From assembly GCF_013364215.1 (NCBI RefSeq), contig NZ_CP054923.1, forward strand, positions 6,820,001 through 6,884,000: a stretch of DNA of 64,000 nucleotides, written 5' to 3'. A program made the translations under genes and the position numbers. The notes beneath the pieces were generated by a model. The model was not told where the DNA came from and did not search any database. It saw only the letters and a program-made list of their open reading frames with translations. Below, one piece after another: positions 23,924-32,674 of this stretch. The DNA is from Verrucosispora sp. NA02020. GTDB taxonomy: Bacteria; Actinomycetota; Actinomycetes; Mycobacteriales; Micromonosporaceae. The number at the start of each line of letters is the position of its first letter. The first letter of the stretch is position 1.

Positions 23924-25438
23924 TCAGCTCCCGGTGAGGGTGGGGGACGCCAGCCCGTCCAGCCCGCGCCCGGCCAGGCAGCGGTAGGTCGCGTCGTTCT
24001 GCGCGTCGGCCGGCGGCAGCACCTCCAGGTTCCACCCGGTGGGCTTGTCGATGCCGCTGACCAGGCGGAACGTCTCCGTGTTGCAGATCTTGCGGACGGC
24101 CGGATCCGCCACGATCTCGTCGTGGTCGGCGTCGCGCAGCGTGGGGGGCAACTCCCCCGCGGCGTAGCTCTCCCAGGTGTGCCGGGTGTCGCACGGCACC
24201 TGGCTGGCCTCGGCCCGCTGGGCGCGCACCTGCACCGGGCCGAAGCACTCCAGTTCCTCCGCGCAGCGGGCGCCCTCCGGCAGCGCCTCGGGCAGGGCGG
24301 CGCAGCCGGGACGGTGCACGCCGGTCGTGATCTGCCGGGTCGGGGCGGTGGGCTGGCCGGACTGAAGCCCACCGGCGGCCCAGGCACCGACGCCCGCCGA
24401 GGCGGCCAGCGCCACCACGCCGGTGGCACCCAGGAACCAGCGCCGTCCCCGGCCGCGCTCGGTGGAGGCGCCGGTGTCCCCGGCGTCAGGTGTCGCACCC
24501 GCCGCCCGGACACCGCCGTGGTATCCGCCGCCGAGCAGGCCGATAGGCGGACTCGGCGGGCCGAAACCCTCCAGTTGCAGGCCGACGAGCATGTCGTGCA
24601 ACTGGACGACGGAGGGGCGGTCCGCCGGGTCGTTGGCCATCCCGGCGCGGAGCACGTCGAGCAGCTCCTCCGGGATCCCGGGGATGCCGGGGACCGGCTG
24701 GTGGAACATCTCCAGCACGGTGACCAGGCTCGGGTTGCGTTCGGTCTGCCAGCGTGGCGGCCGACCGTGCATCACCGCGTAGAGCGTGGCGCAGAGCGCG
24801 TAGACGTCCACCGCCGGTGAGGGCGGACTGTGGCTGAACATCTCCGGCGGGGCGTACGCCGGGGTGAGCACCTCCAGGGCGACCGTGGCGTCACGCATCT
24901 CGGCGACCACGGCCAGCCCGAAGTCGGCCAGCACCGCCGAGTTGAAGTGCGAGTAGAGGATGTTGGCCGGCTTGACGTCGCGGTGCAGCACCCCGGCCGC
25001 GTGCGAGTGGGCGAGCGCGTCCGCGATCTTGATGCCCAGGTCCCGCGCCTCGGCGGCGCCCAGCGGCGAGGTACGCATCCGTTCGGCGTACGACCCGTCG
25101 CAGAGCTCCATGATCAGGTAGGGGTGCTGGTCGATGGTGACCCCGACGTCGAAGAGGTCGACCACGTGCGGGTGCGACGACATCCGACCGGCCGCACGCG
25201 CCTCGCGCAGGAAGCGGGCCTGGTCCCGGTCGCTGGCGAGAGTGCGGTTCTCGACCTTGACCGCGACCTCGCGGTCCACCGAGATCTGGGTGGCCCGGTA
25301 GACGGTCGCATAGCCCCCTCGGGCAAAGACCCGCAAATCAGTCAGACCAGGCACGATGGGCGTCGGCAGGGCGCCGGGCGGGGTGTCGGTCACGGTTTCG
25401 AAAATACCCAACTGGACCGGCGGCTCAGTGAACCGCAT
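23924..25438 (-). CDS. Membrane Ser/Thr protein kinase with extracytoplasmic cysteine-containing domain
   Basis: Eukaryotic-like Hanks kinase, 504 residues. N-terminal kinase domain (about 20-290) has glycine loop ARGGYATVYRA, AVKVE lysine, catalytic HRDVKPANIL, ADFG and APPE motifs, all intact, so it should be active. A single transmembrane helix follows RGRGRRWF near residue 345. The outer ~140 residues contain six to seven cysteines (PGCAA, ARCAEELECFG, VPCDTRH, KICNTE, YRCLAG) and WESYAAGELPP, resembling septum-formation-like sensor regions. ATG 25438 overlaps the upstream membrane protein gene by 14 bp, so they are coupled. Signal and substrates are unknown. Confidence 0.87.
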   Translation of the reverse strand: MRFTEPPVQLGIFETVTDTPPGALPTPIVPGLTDLRVFARGGYATVYRATQISVDREVAVKVENRTLASDRDQARFLREARAAGRMSSHPHVVDLFDVGVTIDQHPYLIMELCDGSYAERMRTSPLGAAEARDLGIKIADALAHSHAAGVLHRDVKPANILYSHFNSAVLADFGLAVVAEMRDATVALEVLTPAYAPPEMFSHSPPSPAVDVYALCATLYAVMHGRPPRWQTERNPSLVTVLEMFHQPVPGIPGIPEELLDVLRAGMANDPADRPSVVQLHDMLVGLQLEGFGPPSPPIGLLGGGYHGGVRAAGATPDAGDTGASTERGRGRRWFLGATGVVALAASAGVGAWAAGGLQSGQPTAPTRQITTGVHRPGCAALPEALPEGARCAEELECFGPVQVRAQRAEASQVPCDTRHTWESYAAGELPPTLRDADHDEIVADPAVRKICNTETFRLVSGIDKPTGWNLEVLPPADAQNDATYRCLAGRGLDGLASPTLTGS

Positions 25439-25868
25439 CGGCGGGCGACGGCTCCGGCGCGGTCTGCGCGGCGCGCCGGGAGTCCCACCACAGGCCGGCG
25501 GCGGTGGCCAGAGCGCCCACACCCTCCCAGGCCGCCACGCCGAAGAACCGGCCGGGCGCCACGTCGGCCAGCACCGCGAGAGTGAACACGGTGAACGTGA
25601 CCAACCGGAACACCACCGTGAAGCGGAAGAACGCGCGCCACTCGGTGGCGGTGGCGAGCAGGTAGTAGACCCCCATGTTGAACGAGGCCATCGACGAGGC
25701 GGTCACGAACACGCCCGTGTAGTCGCCGGGCGCCCGGGTCGCCGGGATCTCGAAGCCGAGCATCCCGAGCAGCACCTCCGGCCAGATCAGCCCGACCGCA
25801 CCCATCACCAGCGCCAACACGCCGAACACCGCGACCGTCCAGCCGGCGACCGAGCGCGGCAGCCTCAT
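25425..25868 (-). CDS. Four-helix membrane protein, hypothetical
   Basis: 147-residue protein with four hydrophobic helices (MRLPRSVAGWTVAVFGVLAL..., GVFVTASSMASFNMGVYYLLA, FTVVFRLVTFTVFTLAVLA and FGVAAWEGVGALATAAGLWW). No family assigned. GGAGGG with 5-6 bp spacing fixes the ATG at 25868 rather than the upstream in-frame start at 25892. It overlaps the Ser/Thr kinase gene by 14 bp, so it may act with the kinase as a membrane partner or substrate; that is inference from gene order only. Confidence 0.7.
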   Translation of the reverse strand: MRLPRSVAGWTVAVFGVLALVMGAVGLIWPEVLLGMLGFEIPATRAPGDYTGVFVTASSMASFNMGVYYLLATATEWRAFFRFTVVFRLVTFTVFTLAVLADVAPGRFFGVAAWEGVGALATAAGLWWDSRRAAQTAPEPSPADAVH

Positions 25869-26012
25869 CTGAGCCCTCCCCCTTGACGGCACGACCGCCC
25901 ATGTTGACCGCCGCGTGCACCGTGCACGCTATCGGTCGGCCCCGACAGCCCACATCACCGGAACCGACATACCCGGCCCCACCGCACCACGTCGGCAGGC
26001 CGACGGGTCGGC

Positions 26013-29000
26013 TCAGCGACCGTCGCGCAACCGGGTGTACAGCGCCTCGGCGTCGGCGCGCTCGCTGCGCTGCTCGGTGGCGAACGACAGACGGACCGCC
26101 TCCTCGGCACTGGTCAACGCCTCCGCCGGCCGGCCGCAGGCAGCCAGCGCCTCGGCGCGTACCCGGGCCGCGACCACCTGGCTGCGGACGTCCTCGGCCG
26201 GCGTGCCCGCCGCCCGACGGGCCCAGTCCAGCGCCTGCTCGTACTGCCCGTGCGCGAGCAGTGCCGAGGCGTAACGCGCCATCGACTGCCGACGGGAGAA
26301 CAACAGCGACGGCGAGGTGGCGGCGGCGGTGGCCACCGGGGCCAGCAGGCCGACCGCGGTGCCGGAGTCACCGGCTGCCAACCGGGCCGTCGCCAGCAGC
26401 ACCCGAGGCCCCACCTGCGCGGGCGCCTGCGGATTGTGCGGCTCCACACTGGTCAGCACCGCTCGCGCGTACCGCTCGGCACCGGCCACGTCGCCCATGT
26501 CCAGCGCCACGAAGCCGCGCAGCGTGCCGGCCATGCCGGTGAGCAGCGGATGGGCGGTCCGACCGGCGTACTCCAGGGCGTCGGTGAGCAGGTCGGCGGC
26601 GTGTTCCGGCTCGCCCAGGCCACGGGCCACCACACCTCGGACGACAAGCGCGAAACCCTGCCCCCACTCGTCGGAGGCCGCGGCGAACTCGCGGTACGCC
26701 CGACGGGCCTCCCGGTCCGCGTCGAGCAGTTCGCCCAGCTCCGCGTTGGCGTACGCGTCGACCGCCCGGAGCGTGCCCACCGCCCACGCCTCGCCGACCC
26801 GCTCCCCGAAGGGCAGGAAGATCCGGGCCAGCCGACGCGCCTCGCTCAGTCGACCGGCCAGCAGCCGGGCGAAGGCGGTGGTGCCCCGCAGCCACGCCCG
26901 CCCGTACGGGTCCTTGAGTTCGGCGAAGAGTCGGGCGGCCCGGCCGAGCACCGCGTCCGTACCCGCGAAGTCGCCCCGGGTGGTGGTCACCCAGGCCAGG
27001 TTCTGCAACGACCACGCCTGCCCCCGACGGTCCTGCACCGCCAGGCTGACCTGGTACGCGGCGGCCAACCGGCTGCTCGCCTCGCCGAGCCGGCCGGCCA
27101 GGAAGTCGGCCATGCCCAGCCGACGCATCGCCGAGGCCCGCAGGCTCGGCAGGTCCGCGTCGGTGGCCACCTGCAACGCCTCCCGCCAGCAGGTCTCGGC
27201 CCGCCGCAGGTCACCCATGGCCTGCTGGGCCTGCCCTGCGAGCAGCAGCGCGCTGATCCGGGTGGTCGCCTGGTCCCCGGCGTTGGCGGCGATCTTCTCG
27301 GCCGACGCCAGCGCGTCGGCCACCCGCCCGACCTGGAGCAGCGCCCGCGCGTGCACCACCCGGTCCTGCGCCGGTACGCCGTCGACGCGGGCCAGTTCGG
27401 CCGCGCGTTCGGCGTACTCGACGGCGAGGGCCGGCTCGCCCTCGTGCAGCGCGCGCCGGGTGGCCCGGCCGAGCGCGGCGACCCCCAGCGGGGCGACCGC
27501 CCGGGCCGGCGCGTCCGGACGCAACGTGACCGCGTCGGCCAACGCGGTGGCCCGCTCGACGTGCTGCGCCACGAAGTCGTCCCGGGCCGCCTCGGTGAAG
27601 CCGCCCGGACCGACCGTGGTGCCGGTCGCGACCAGGTCGGGGCCGCCCAGGCCGCTGGTGACGCTGGCCGCCGGGCTCGCCCACCGGGCCAGCGCGGCGT
27701 GCCGTTCGGCCAACTCCGCCTTGCTGACCCCGGCGTACGCGGCCTCCCGCATCAGCGGGGTGGCGAAGGCGTACCCGGTGCGCGTGCGGTGCAGCATGCG
27801 GCGTTGCAGCAGTTCCTCCACGGCCCGGTCCAGTTCGAGCGCGACCACGGCGGCGGGTCGACCGTCGCGCCCGGCCCGCTGGTCGCGCAACGCCTGCAAC
27901 GCACCGTCGGGCACCGTGTCGCCGACCACCGCCGCGTCCCGCAGCACCGAGCGGGCCTCGGCGGGCAGCGCGTCGATCCGGGCCGCGAGCACGGCCGCCA
28001 GGTCACGGGAGAGCAGCCGGCTGCCGAGCGAACCGGGGGCCAGCCGCCAGTCGTTGCGCGCCCCGGCGGTCAGCGCGCCGCGCTCCATCAGCAGGGTGAT
28101 CAGCTCGGCCAGATAGAACGGGTTGCCCTGGGCGGTGGCGAGCAGCCGGTCGGCGTCGGCCTGCGGCAGCCGCCCGCCGCCGAGGTAGCTGGTGAGCAGG
28201 CGGGACGCGTCGGCACCGCGCAGCGGCGGCAACGGCTGCACCTCGGCGTCCGCGACCCGGGCCAGGGTGCCCGCGGTACGCACCAGTTCCGGCCGCCCGA
28301 GCAGCAGCACCAGGACCGGCCCGTCGAGCCGGGACAGGGTGATCTCCAGCGCGCCGATGGTCTCCGCGGTGGCGTCGTGCAGGTCGTCCACCACCACCAT
28401 CAGCGGCGCCTCCTCGGCGAGCGCGCTCAGCAGGGCGGCCACCGCGTTCGGCACCGCCTCGGCGTCGGGTGGCGGTTGCGCGGCGGTCCACTCGCTCTGG
28501 TCGGTGTGCGCGGCGGCGGGCAGCTCGGCGTACCCGAGCAGGGCCAGCAACTGGTCGACGGCGACCGGGGCGGGCGCGGTGCGGGAGCGGCTGAGGCGCT
28601 GCCCGAGGCGGCGCAGCCGCTCCTCGACGGCGGCCCGGGTGACCGCCGTGGCCGTGTCGTTGGGCAGGCCGGCGGCGGCGCGCACCAGGTCGGCCAGGGG
28701 GGCGAGCCGACGGCGCTCGCCGAACGCGGCGCAGCGTACGGAGAGGACCCGGGCACCGGTGTGTGCCGCGTACCGTCCGGCTCCCACGTCGTAACCGGCG
28801 GCCAGGCGCTCCACCTCGGCGGCGAACCGGGACTTGCCGATCCCCGCCTCGGCGGTCATCAGCAGCACCCGGGGCTCGCCCCGGTCGATCACCTCGGCCA
28901 GCCGGCCGGCGACCCGGCCGATCTCGGTCTCCCGGCCCACGAAGGGCGCCTCGTCGCCGAGGCCGGAACGGGTGCCCGGCGCATCCAGCAGGCCGAGCAG

Positions 29001-29630
29001 CTCGTACGCCTCGACCGGCTCGCGCTTGCCCTTGAGCCGCAACGGCCGCAGCGCCCGCCAGCTGGCGACGTGGCGGGTGGCCGCCGCGGTCCGCGCCCCG
29101 CCGTAGACCGCGCCGACGGCGGCGGCGTCGGCCAGCCGTGCGGCGGTGTTCACGGTGTCGCCGATGACGGTGTACTCGATGGCGGCCTGGATGCCGGCGA
29201 TCACGTCACCGGTGTTCAGCCCGACTCGCAGCCCCAGCGGCGCACCGCCGCCGCGCTCGTCGTCGAGCACCCGGCGGACCGCCCGCTGCATGGACAGGGC
29301 GGCCCGGACGGCGCGTTCGGCGTCGTCCTCGTGCGCGACCGGAGCGCCGAAGACCGCCATGATCCCGTCACCGGTGAGTTTGTCGACGTGCCCGCCGAAG
29401 GTCTTCACCGCGCCGGCCAGGGCGGCCAGCACGCGGTCGGTGACCGCGCCGACGCGTTCCGGGTCGAGGTCCTCGGACCAGGAGGTGAAGTCGGACAGGT
29501 CGCCGAAGAGCACGGTGACCACCCGCCGCTCGGCGGCGGGCAGGGTGGCGGCGGCCGGCAGCGCGGCGCCGCAGTTGTGGCAGAACCGGGCGCCGGGCAC
29601 GGCGACGGTTCCGCACACCGGGCAGGTCAC
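26013..29630 (-). CDS. Adenylate/guanylate cyclase-AAA ATPase-TPR signalling protein
   Basis: 1205-residue multidomain regulator. Zinc ribbon CPVC...CHNCG at residues 3-20; class III cyclase domain about 35-215 with VTVLFGDLSDFTSWSE, DKLTGDGIMAVFG and IGDTVNTAARLAD, containing metal-binding Asp residues; then an STAND/AAA ATPase with FVGRETEIGRVAGRL and P-loop AEAGIGKS, Walker B LMVVVDDLHDA; the remaining ~550 residues are TPR-like helices. There is no C-terminal LuxR HTH, unlike LAL regulators. It overlaps the downstream-strand MBL gene by ATGA. Presumably ATP-dependent oligomerisation controls cyclic nucleotide synthesis, which could feed the Crp protein encoded in the same block; that link is inference. 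Confidence 0.87.
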   Translation of the reverse strand: MTCPVCGTVAVPGARFCHNCGAALPAAATLPAAERRVVTVLFGDLSDFTSWSEDLDPERVGAVTDRVLAALAGAVKTFGGHVDKLTGDGIMAVFGAPVAHEDDAERAVRAALSMQRAVRRVLDDERGGGAPLGLRVGLNTGDVIAGIQAAIEYTVIGDTVNTAARLADAAAVGAVYGGARTAAATRHVASWRALRPLRLKGKREPVEAYELLGLLDAPGTRSGLGDEAPFVGRETEIGRVAGRLAEVIDRGEPRVLLMTAEAGIGKSRFAAEVERLAAGYDVGAGRYAAHTGARVLSVRCAAFGERRRLAPLADLVRAAAGLPNDTATAVTRAAVEERLRRLGQRLSRSRTAPAPVAVDQLLALLGYAELPAAAHTDQSEWTAAQPPPDAEAVPNAVAALLSALAEEAPLMVVVDDLHDATAETIGALEITLSRLDGPVLVLLLGRPELVRTAGTLARVADAEVQPLPPLRGADASRLLTSYLGGGRLPQADADRLLATAQGNPFYLAELITLLMERGALTAGARNDWRLAPGSLGSRLLSRDLAAVLAARIDALPAEARSVLRDAAVVGDTVPDGALQALRDQRAGRDGRPAAVVALELDRAVEELLQRRMLHRTRTGYAFATPLMREAAYAGVSKAELAERHAALARWASPAASVTSGLGGPDLVATGTTVGPGGFTEAARDDFVAQHVERATALADAVTLRPDAPARAVAPLGVAALGRATRRALHEGEPALAVEYAERAAELARVDGVPAQDRVVHARALLQVGRVADALASAEKIAANAGDQATTRISALLLAGQAQQAMGDLRRAETCWREALQVATDADLPSLRASAMRRLGMADFLAGRLGEASSRLAAAYQVSLAVQDRRGQAWSLQNLAWVTTTRGDFAGTDAVLGRAARLFAELKDPYGRAWLRGTTAFARLLAGRLSEARRLARIFLPFGERVGEAWAVGTLRAVDAYANAELGELLDADREARRAYREFAAASDEWGQGFALVVRGVVARGLGEPEHAADLLTDALEYAGRTAHPLLTGMAGTLRGFVALDMGDVAGAERYARAVLTSVEPHNPQAPAQVGPRVLLATARLAAGDSGTAVGLLAPVATAAATSPSLLFSRRQSMARYASALLAHGQYEQALDWARRAAGTPAEDVRSQVVAARVRAEALAACGRPAEALTSAEEAVRLSFATEQRSERADAEALYTRLRDGR

Positions 29631-30451
29631 GGTCGGTCCAACCTCGCGGCGTCACCCTCGGATTCCCGGCCCAGGTACTCCAGTTGGGCGCGCACGGACC
29701 ACTCCGCCGCCCACCAGAGCGACCGGTCCACGTCGGCGTAGACGACGGCGACCACCTCGGCCGGGGTCCGCGCCCCACCGTCGCGCGCCGCCCGGACCTG
29801 GTCCAGGCGGGCCCGCCGGTGGGCCAGGTAGAAGTCGGCGGCGGCGCCGCAGTCGGCCAGCGCCGGCCCGTGGCCCGGCAACGCCGGGATCCCCCGGTAC
29901 GTGGCGAGCAGTTCCAGGCTGGCCAGGTAGTCGCCGAGGTGGCCGTCCGGATGAGCGACCACGGTGGTGCCCCGCCCGAGAATGGTGTCGCCGGTCAGGA
30001 CCACCTGCCGGCCATCGTGCTCGACCAGGAAGCAGACCGAGTCGGCGGTGTGCCCGGGGGTGGGTACGAGCCGGATCGTCAGCCCGTGCCCGTCCACGTC
30101 TCCGGCGGGATCGAGTGCCGGACCGCCGATGCTGTGCGCCGGGTCGGCGGCGCGTACCGGTGCACCGCCGAGCATCTCGTGCAGGCGCGGCGAGGCTTCG
30201 GTGTGGTCCGGATGCCCGTGGGTGATCAGCACCAGGCCGACCGGTCCCCACTGCGCGATCGCGGCCAGGTGGTCCTCGTCGGCCGGCCCCGGGTCGACCA
30301 CGACGCCGTACGCCGCGCCCGGGGCGCGCAGCAGCCAGGTGTTGGTGCCGTCCAGCGTCATCGGCCCCGGATTTGGTGCCCGCAGCAGCGTCACCCACTC
30401 CGGCAACTCGCTGGCGAGGGCGCTCACCGCCCCCGTCACATGCCCTCCCAT
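29627..30451 (-). CDS. Metallo-beta-lactamase-fold hydrolase
   Basis: 274-residue MBL-fold hydrolase with binuclear zinc motif HGHPDH (His78-x-His80-x-Asp82-His83), later PTPGHTADS and [12 protein letters not shown], and PALPGHGP. The closest group is the RNase Z/LACTB2-like actinobacterial enzymes (Rv3677c position), whose substrate is not established. Possible starts are ATG 30451 or GTG 30439, the latter preceded by GGGAGG at 4 bp; residues before [15 protein letters not shown] are not conserved enough to choose. It is preceded by an intergenic palindromic repeat separating it from ridA, and overlaps the cyclase gene by 4 bp. Confidence 0.85.
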   Translation of the reverse strand: MGGHVTGAVSALASELPEWVTLLRAPNPGPMTLDGTNTWLLRAPGAAYGVVVDPGPADEDHLAAIAQWGPVGLVLITHGHPDHTEASPRLHEMLGGAPVRAADPAHSIGGPALDPAGDVDGHGLTIRLVPTPGHTADSVCFLVEHDGRQVVLTGDTILGRGTTVVAHPDGHLGDYLASLELLATYRGIPALPGHGPALADCGAAADFYLAHRRARLDQVRAARDGGARTPAEVVAVVYADVDRSLWWAAEWSVRAQLEYLGRESEGDAARLDRP

Positions 30452-30484
30452 GGCTGCGATCGTACGACCCCGGGCACGCACCTC

Positions 30485-30557
30485 CGCGATCTTGCAGTTC
30501 TGGTCCCCGATTCGCCCTCGTTAGGGGCCTTCGTCCGGCCGGAACCACAAGATCGCG
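30485..30557. repeat. 73-bp intergenic inverted-repeat element between ridA and the MBL gene
   Basis: Perfect 10-bp arms CGCGATCTTG (30485-30494) and CAAGATCGCG (30548-30557), flanked by a further CACC/GGTG pair, with interior CAGTTCTGGTCC and GGAACCA. From memory, similar CGCGATCTTGCA words recur in Micromonospora intergenic regions. It could double as a ridA terminator. Confidence 0.55.
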
Positions 30558-30566
30558 ACGGTGCGG

Positions 30567-31028
30567 TCAGGCGACCTCGACGATGACCTCGACCTCGACC
30601 GGCGCGTCCAGCGGCAGCTCGGCCACGCCGACGGCCGACCGGGCGTGCCGACCGGCCTCACCGAACACGGCGCCGAACAGGTCGGACGCTCCGTTGATGA
30701 CGCCGGGCTGACCGGTGAAGCCGGGGGCGCTGGCCACGAAGCCGGTCAACTTGACGATCTTGACGACGTTCTCCAGGCCGACCAGCGAGTCGATCGCGGC
30801 GAGCGCGTTGAGGGCGCACCGCTCGGCGAGCTGCTTGGCCTGGTCGGCGGAGACGCCGGCACCGACCTTGCCGGTGGCCAGCAGCTTGCCCTCGGCCATC
30901 GGGAGTTGCCCGGAGACGTACACGTGCTGGCCGGACTGCACCGCCGGGACGTAGCTCGCCACCGGCGGGACCACCTCCGGCAGCTCCAGCCCGAGTTCCG
31001 CCAACTTCCCGTGCGGTCCGTTGCTCAC
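30567..31028 (-). CDS. RidA-family (YjgF/Rv3678c-like) deaminase
   Basis: 153-residue RidA/YER057c family protein. RidA enzymes hydrolyse reactive enamine/imine intermediates of amino-acid metabolism. The first half ([19 protein letters not shown]) and [46 protein letters not shown] are characteristic. The catalytic Arg of the archetype is represented by HARSAVG. This subgroup (with a longer N-terminus, [22 protein letters not shown]) matches the mycobacterial Rv3678c type. The GTG at 31028 begins 5 bp after the DUF4177 stop, so they are co-transcribed. Upstream frame extension to 31229 is rejected as it crosses that gene. Confidence 0.85.
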   Translation of the reverse strand: MSNGPHGKLAELGLELPEVVPPVASYVPAVQSGQHVYVSGQLPMAEGKLLATGKVGAGVSADQAKQLAERCALNALAAIDSLVGLENVVKIVKLTGFVASAPGFTGQPGVINGASDLFGAVFGEAGRHARSAVGVAELPLDAPVEVEVIVEVA

Positions 31029-31032
31029 GGCC

Positions 31033-31188
31033 TTATGCCTTCGGGCGCTTGAGGTAGGCGACGAGCTGCTCCGGGTTCGGCCCGGGTACGACGGAGACCA
31101 GTTCCCAGCCGTCCTCACCCCAGTTGTCGAGGATCTGCTTGGTCGCGTGGACCAGCAGCGGGACCGTGGCGTATTCCCACTTCTGCAT
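31033..31188 (-). CDS. DUF4177-type small protein
   Basis: 51-residue protein MQKWEYATVPLLVHATKQ... with the pattern WEY, ILDNWGEDGWELVSV and AYLKRP, typical of DUF4177/Rv3678A. No function is known for the family. The ATG at 31188 is preceded by GGGAG about 10 bp upstream. Its stop is 4 bp from the ridA start, and the mycobacterial order is the same. Confidence 0.82.
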   Translation of the reverse strand: MQKWEYATVPLLVHATKQILDNWGEDGWELVSVVPGPNPEQLVAYLKRPKA

Positions 31189-31250
31189 CGGTGGAGAGCT
31201 CCCTCGGTGGCATGGACACTTCGGGGCACAGCCTACGGTCCGCCGGCCGG

Positions 31251-31727
31251 TCAGGACGCGGGACGCTGCTCCGAGGTCGGCCACTGCTCCGTGGCGGGAC
31301 GCTGCTCGGGGGCGATCGACACGTCCCCGCAGAGCCCCTTGTGGTCGTACGGCTGGGGGCACCGGGTGCGGTCGGGCAGCAGCAGGTCGCAGAAGACCCG
31401 GTGCCGGTTGTTCTGGTCGTCGGCGGTGGACACCTCGGTCTCCCCCGCGTCCAGCTCGGGCAGGAAGTTCAGCGAGGTCGCCACCCGGGCCGCCAGCGCG
31501 GTCGCGGCGGCCAGGTCGGCCACCCGGACGGGCAGGTGGATGACGTAGCCCGGAACCTCGTCGTCCCGCCCACCGGCCGGCTCGACCATGCCGACCGGGT
31601 CGGCGGGACGCCGGTACGACCGCTCGTTGACCGGCAACCGGCCGGAGGGGTCGCCGCCGGCCGTCCGGCTGCCCCGCCGCCCCCCGACGGAGAACTGGGC
31701 TCGGGGGGTGTTGTCGATGTCGCGCAT
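31251..31727 (-). CDS. Hypothetical protein with cysteine-containing C-terminus
   Basis: 158-residue protein of no family I recognise. The N-terminus is Arg/Gly-rich and disordered. The middle, GYVIHLPVRVADLAAATALAARVATSLNFLPELD, is a plausible helix-rich domain, and CDLLLPDRTRCPQPYDHKGLCG gives three cysteines and a histidine spaced like a small metal-binding motif. The last 20 residues repeat the short unit E-Q-[WR]-P (PEQRPATEQWPTSEQRP). GGAGG 6 bp upstream fixes ATG 31727. It precedes the DUF4177 gene on the same strand after 62 bp. Confidence 0.65.
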   Translation of the reverse strand: MRDIDNTPRAQFSVGGRRGSRTAGGDPSGRLPVNERSYRRPADPVGMVEPAGGRDDEVPGYVIHLPVRVADLAAATALAARVATSLNFLPELDAGETEVSTADDQNNRHRVFCDLLLPDRTRCPQPYDHKGLCGDVSIAPEQRPATEQWPTSEQRPAS

Positions 31728-32054
31728 GCACTGCCTCCGGGCGTCGTACCTGGTCACGGCGCCGCCGGCCGGTCCGGCACCGCTGCGGCCAGCCCAGTCA
31801 GGGCGTGCCGGAGCGACGGTAGGGCGGCGGCGGCGGTCCCATCAACAGGACGCGCACGCCCGGCGGCCTTTCGTCACATTTGCGACACCCCACCAGCAGG
31901 AAACTGATGGCGCCGTCCGCACAGGTGACACCGGGACCCCCGCACCCCACCGATGGACCGCTACCCTTCCCGTCTGGACGGGCGCACGGCCCGGCCGCCC
32001 CAATCCCACGCCCGTCGCTGTCGCGCGACGGTGCGCCGCACCCGGGGGTACGCG
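31728..32054. other. Divergent intergenic region without a gene
   Basis: About 327 bp between two divergent hypothetical genes. Proline/glycine-coding-like GC-rich sequence in several frames, but no frame with consistent start, ribosome-binding site and codon bias. A TACCCT at 31969-31974 could be a -10 for the + strand gene, without a convincing -35. Confidence 0.5.
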
Positions 32055-32648
32055 ATGACCCAGCCACCCGCAGGCGGCCCGACCGGCCCCACCGACCCGC
32101 TGCCGGCCGGCCCACCGGTCGCCCCCTCCTCGCCGGCCGGTCCGGAACCGGTCACGGCGTCGCCCGGCAGCCGTCCGCCGTACCCGCCACCGACCGCGCC
32201 ACCCCGCAAACGGGGTGGCGCCATGGTGGCCTCGATCGCCCTGGCCGTGGTGCTGCTGCTCTGCGCGGGCGGCGGCGTGGTGGCGTTCCTGACCGTGCGC
32301 AACGCCGAGTCCGGCGAGGGTGCCCAGGATCCGTCGGTCGCGGTCGACGAGTTCCTCACCGCCGTTTACCAGGAGCGGGACGCGGCCAAGGCGGCCCGAC
32401 TGGTCTGCACCGGCGCACGCGACCAGGACCGGATCCGGGCCAAGGTCACCGAGGTCGAGCAGTACGTGGCGGCCCACCAGAGCCCCCGCTTCCGCTGGGA
32501 CACCCCGACGGTGGACAACGAGACCGGGGACCGCGCCACCGTCACCACCACCGTGACGGTGACCACCGCCGACGAGAAGATCGCCGACCAGGACCTGCGC
32601 TTCACCGTGATCCGGAAGAGCGGCTGGTGGGTCTGCGAGGTCGCCTGA
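32055..32648 (+). CDS. Membrane-anchored hypothetical protein with proline-rich N-terminus
   Basis: 197-residue protein: Pro/Gly-rich cytosolic tail (1-52), one transmembrane helix (about 58-80), and an extracytoplasmic ~115-residue domain with DEFLTAVYQERDAAKAARLVCTGARDQDRI and a C-terminal VIRKSGWWVCEVA. The outer domain resembles the NTF2-like/DUF4878 small domains of actinomycete membrane proteins and has two cysteines that could pair. Function unknown. Frame is open upstream, but ATG 32055 follows GGGGG and gives the expected N-terminus. An 11-bp hairpin lies inside the coding sequence where the tail meets the helix. Confidence 0.7.
   Translation: MTQPPAGGPTGPTDPLPAGPPVAPSSPAGPEPVTASPGSRPPYPPPTAPPRKRGGAMVASIALAVVLLLCAGGGVVAFLTVRNAESGEGAQDPSVAVDEFLTAVYQERDAAKAARLVCTGARDQDRIRAKVTEVEQYVAAHQSPRFRWDTPTVDNETGDRATVTTTVTVTTADEKIADQDLRFTVIRKSGWWVCEVA
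32196..32221. other. Strong intragenic hairpin
   Basis: GCGCCACCCCG (32196-32206), CAAA loop, CGGGGTGGCGC (32211-32221): a perfect 11-bp stem within the coding sequence, encoding the PPRKRGG junction before the transmembrane helix. It could slow ribosomes or polymerase, or be a codon-usage coincidence. Confidence 0.5.
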
Positions 32649-32674
32649 GCCGGCCGGCTGGATAGGCTCGGCCG

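Noticed and set aside
26250..29741. Long open frame antisense to the cyclase-ATPase gene (over 1100 codons)
   Set aside because: High GC makes long antisense frames common; its translation is Gly/Arg/Gln-rich with no domain, while the opposite strand shows clear cyclase and ATPase motifs.
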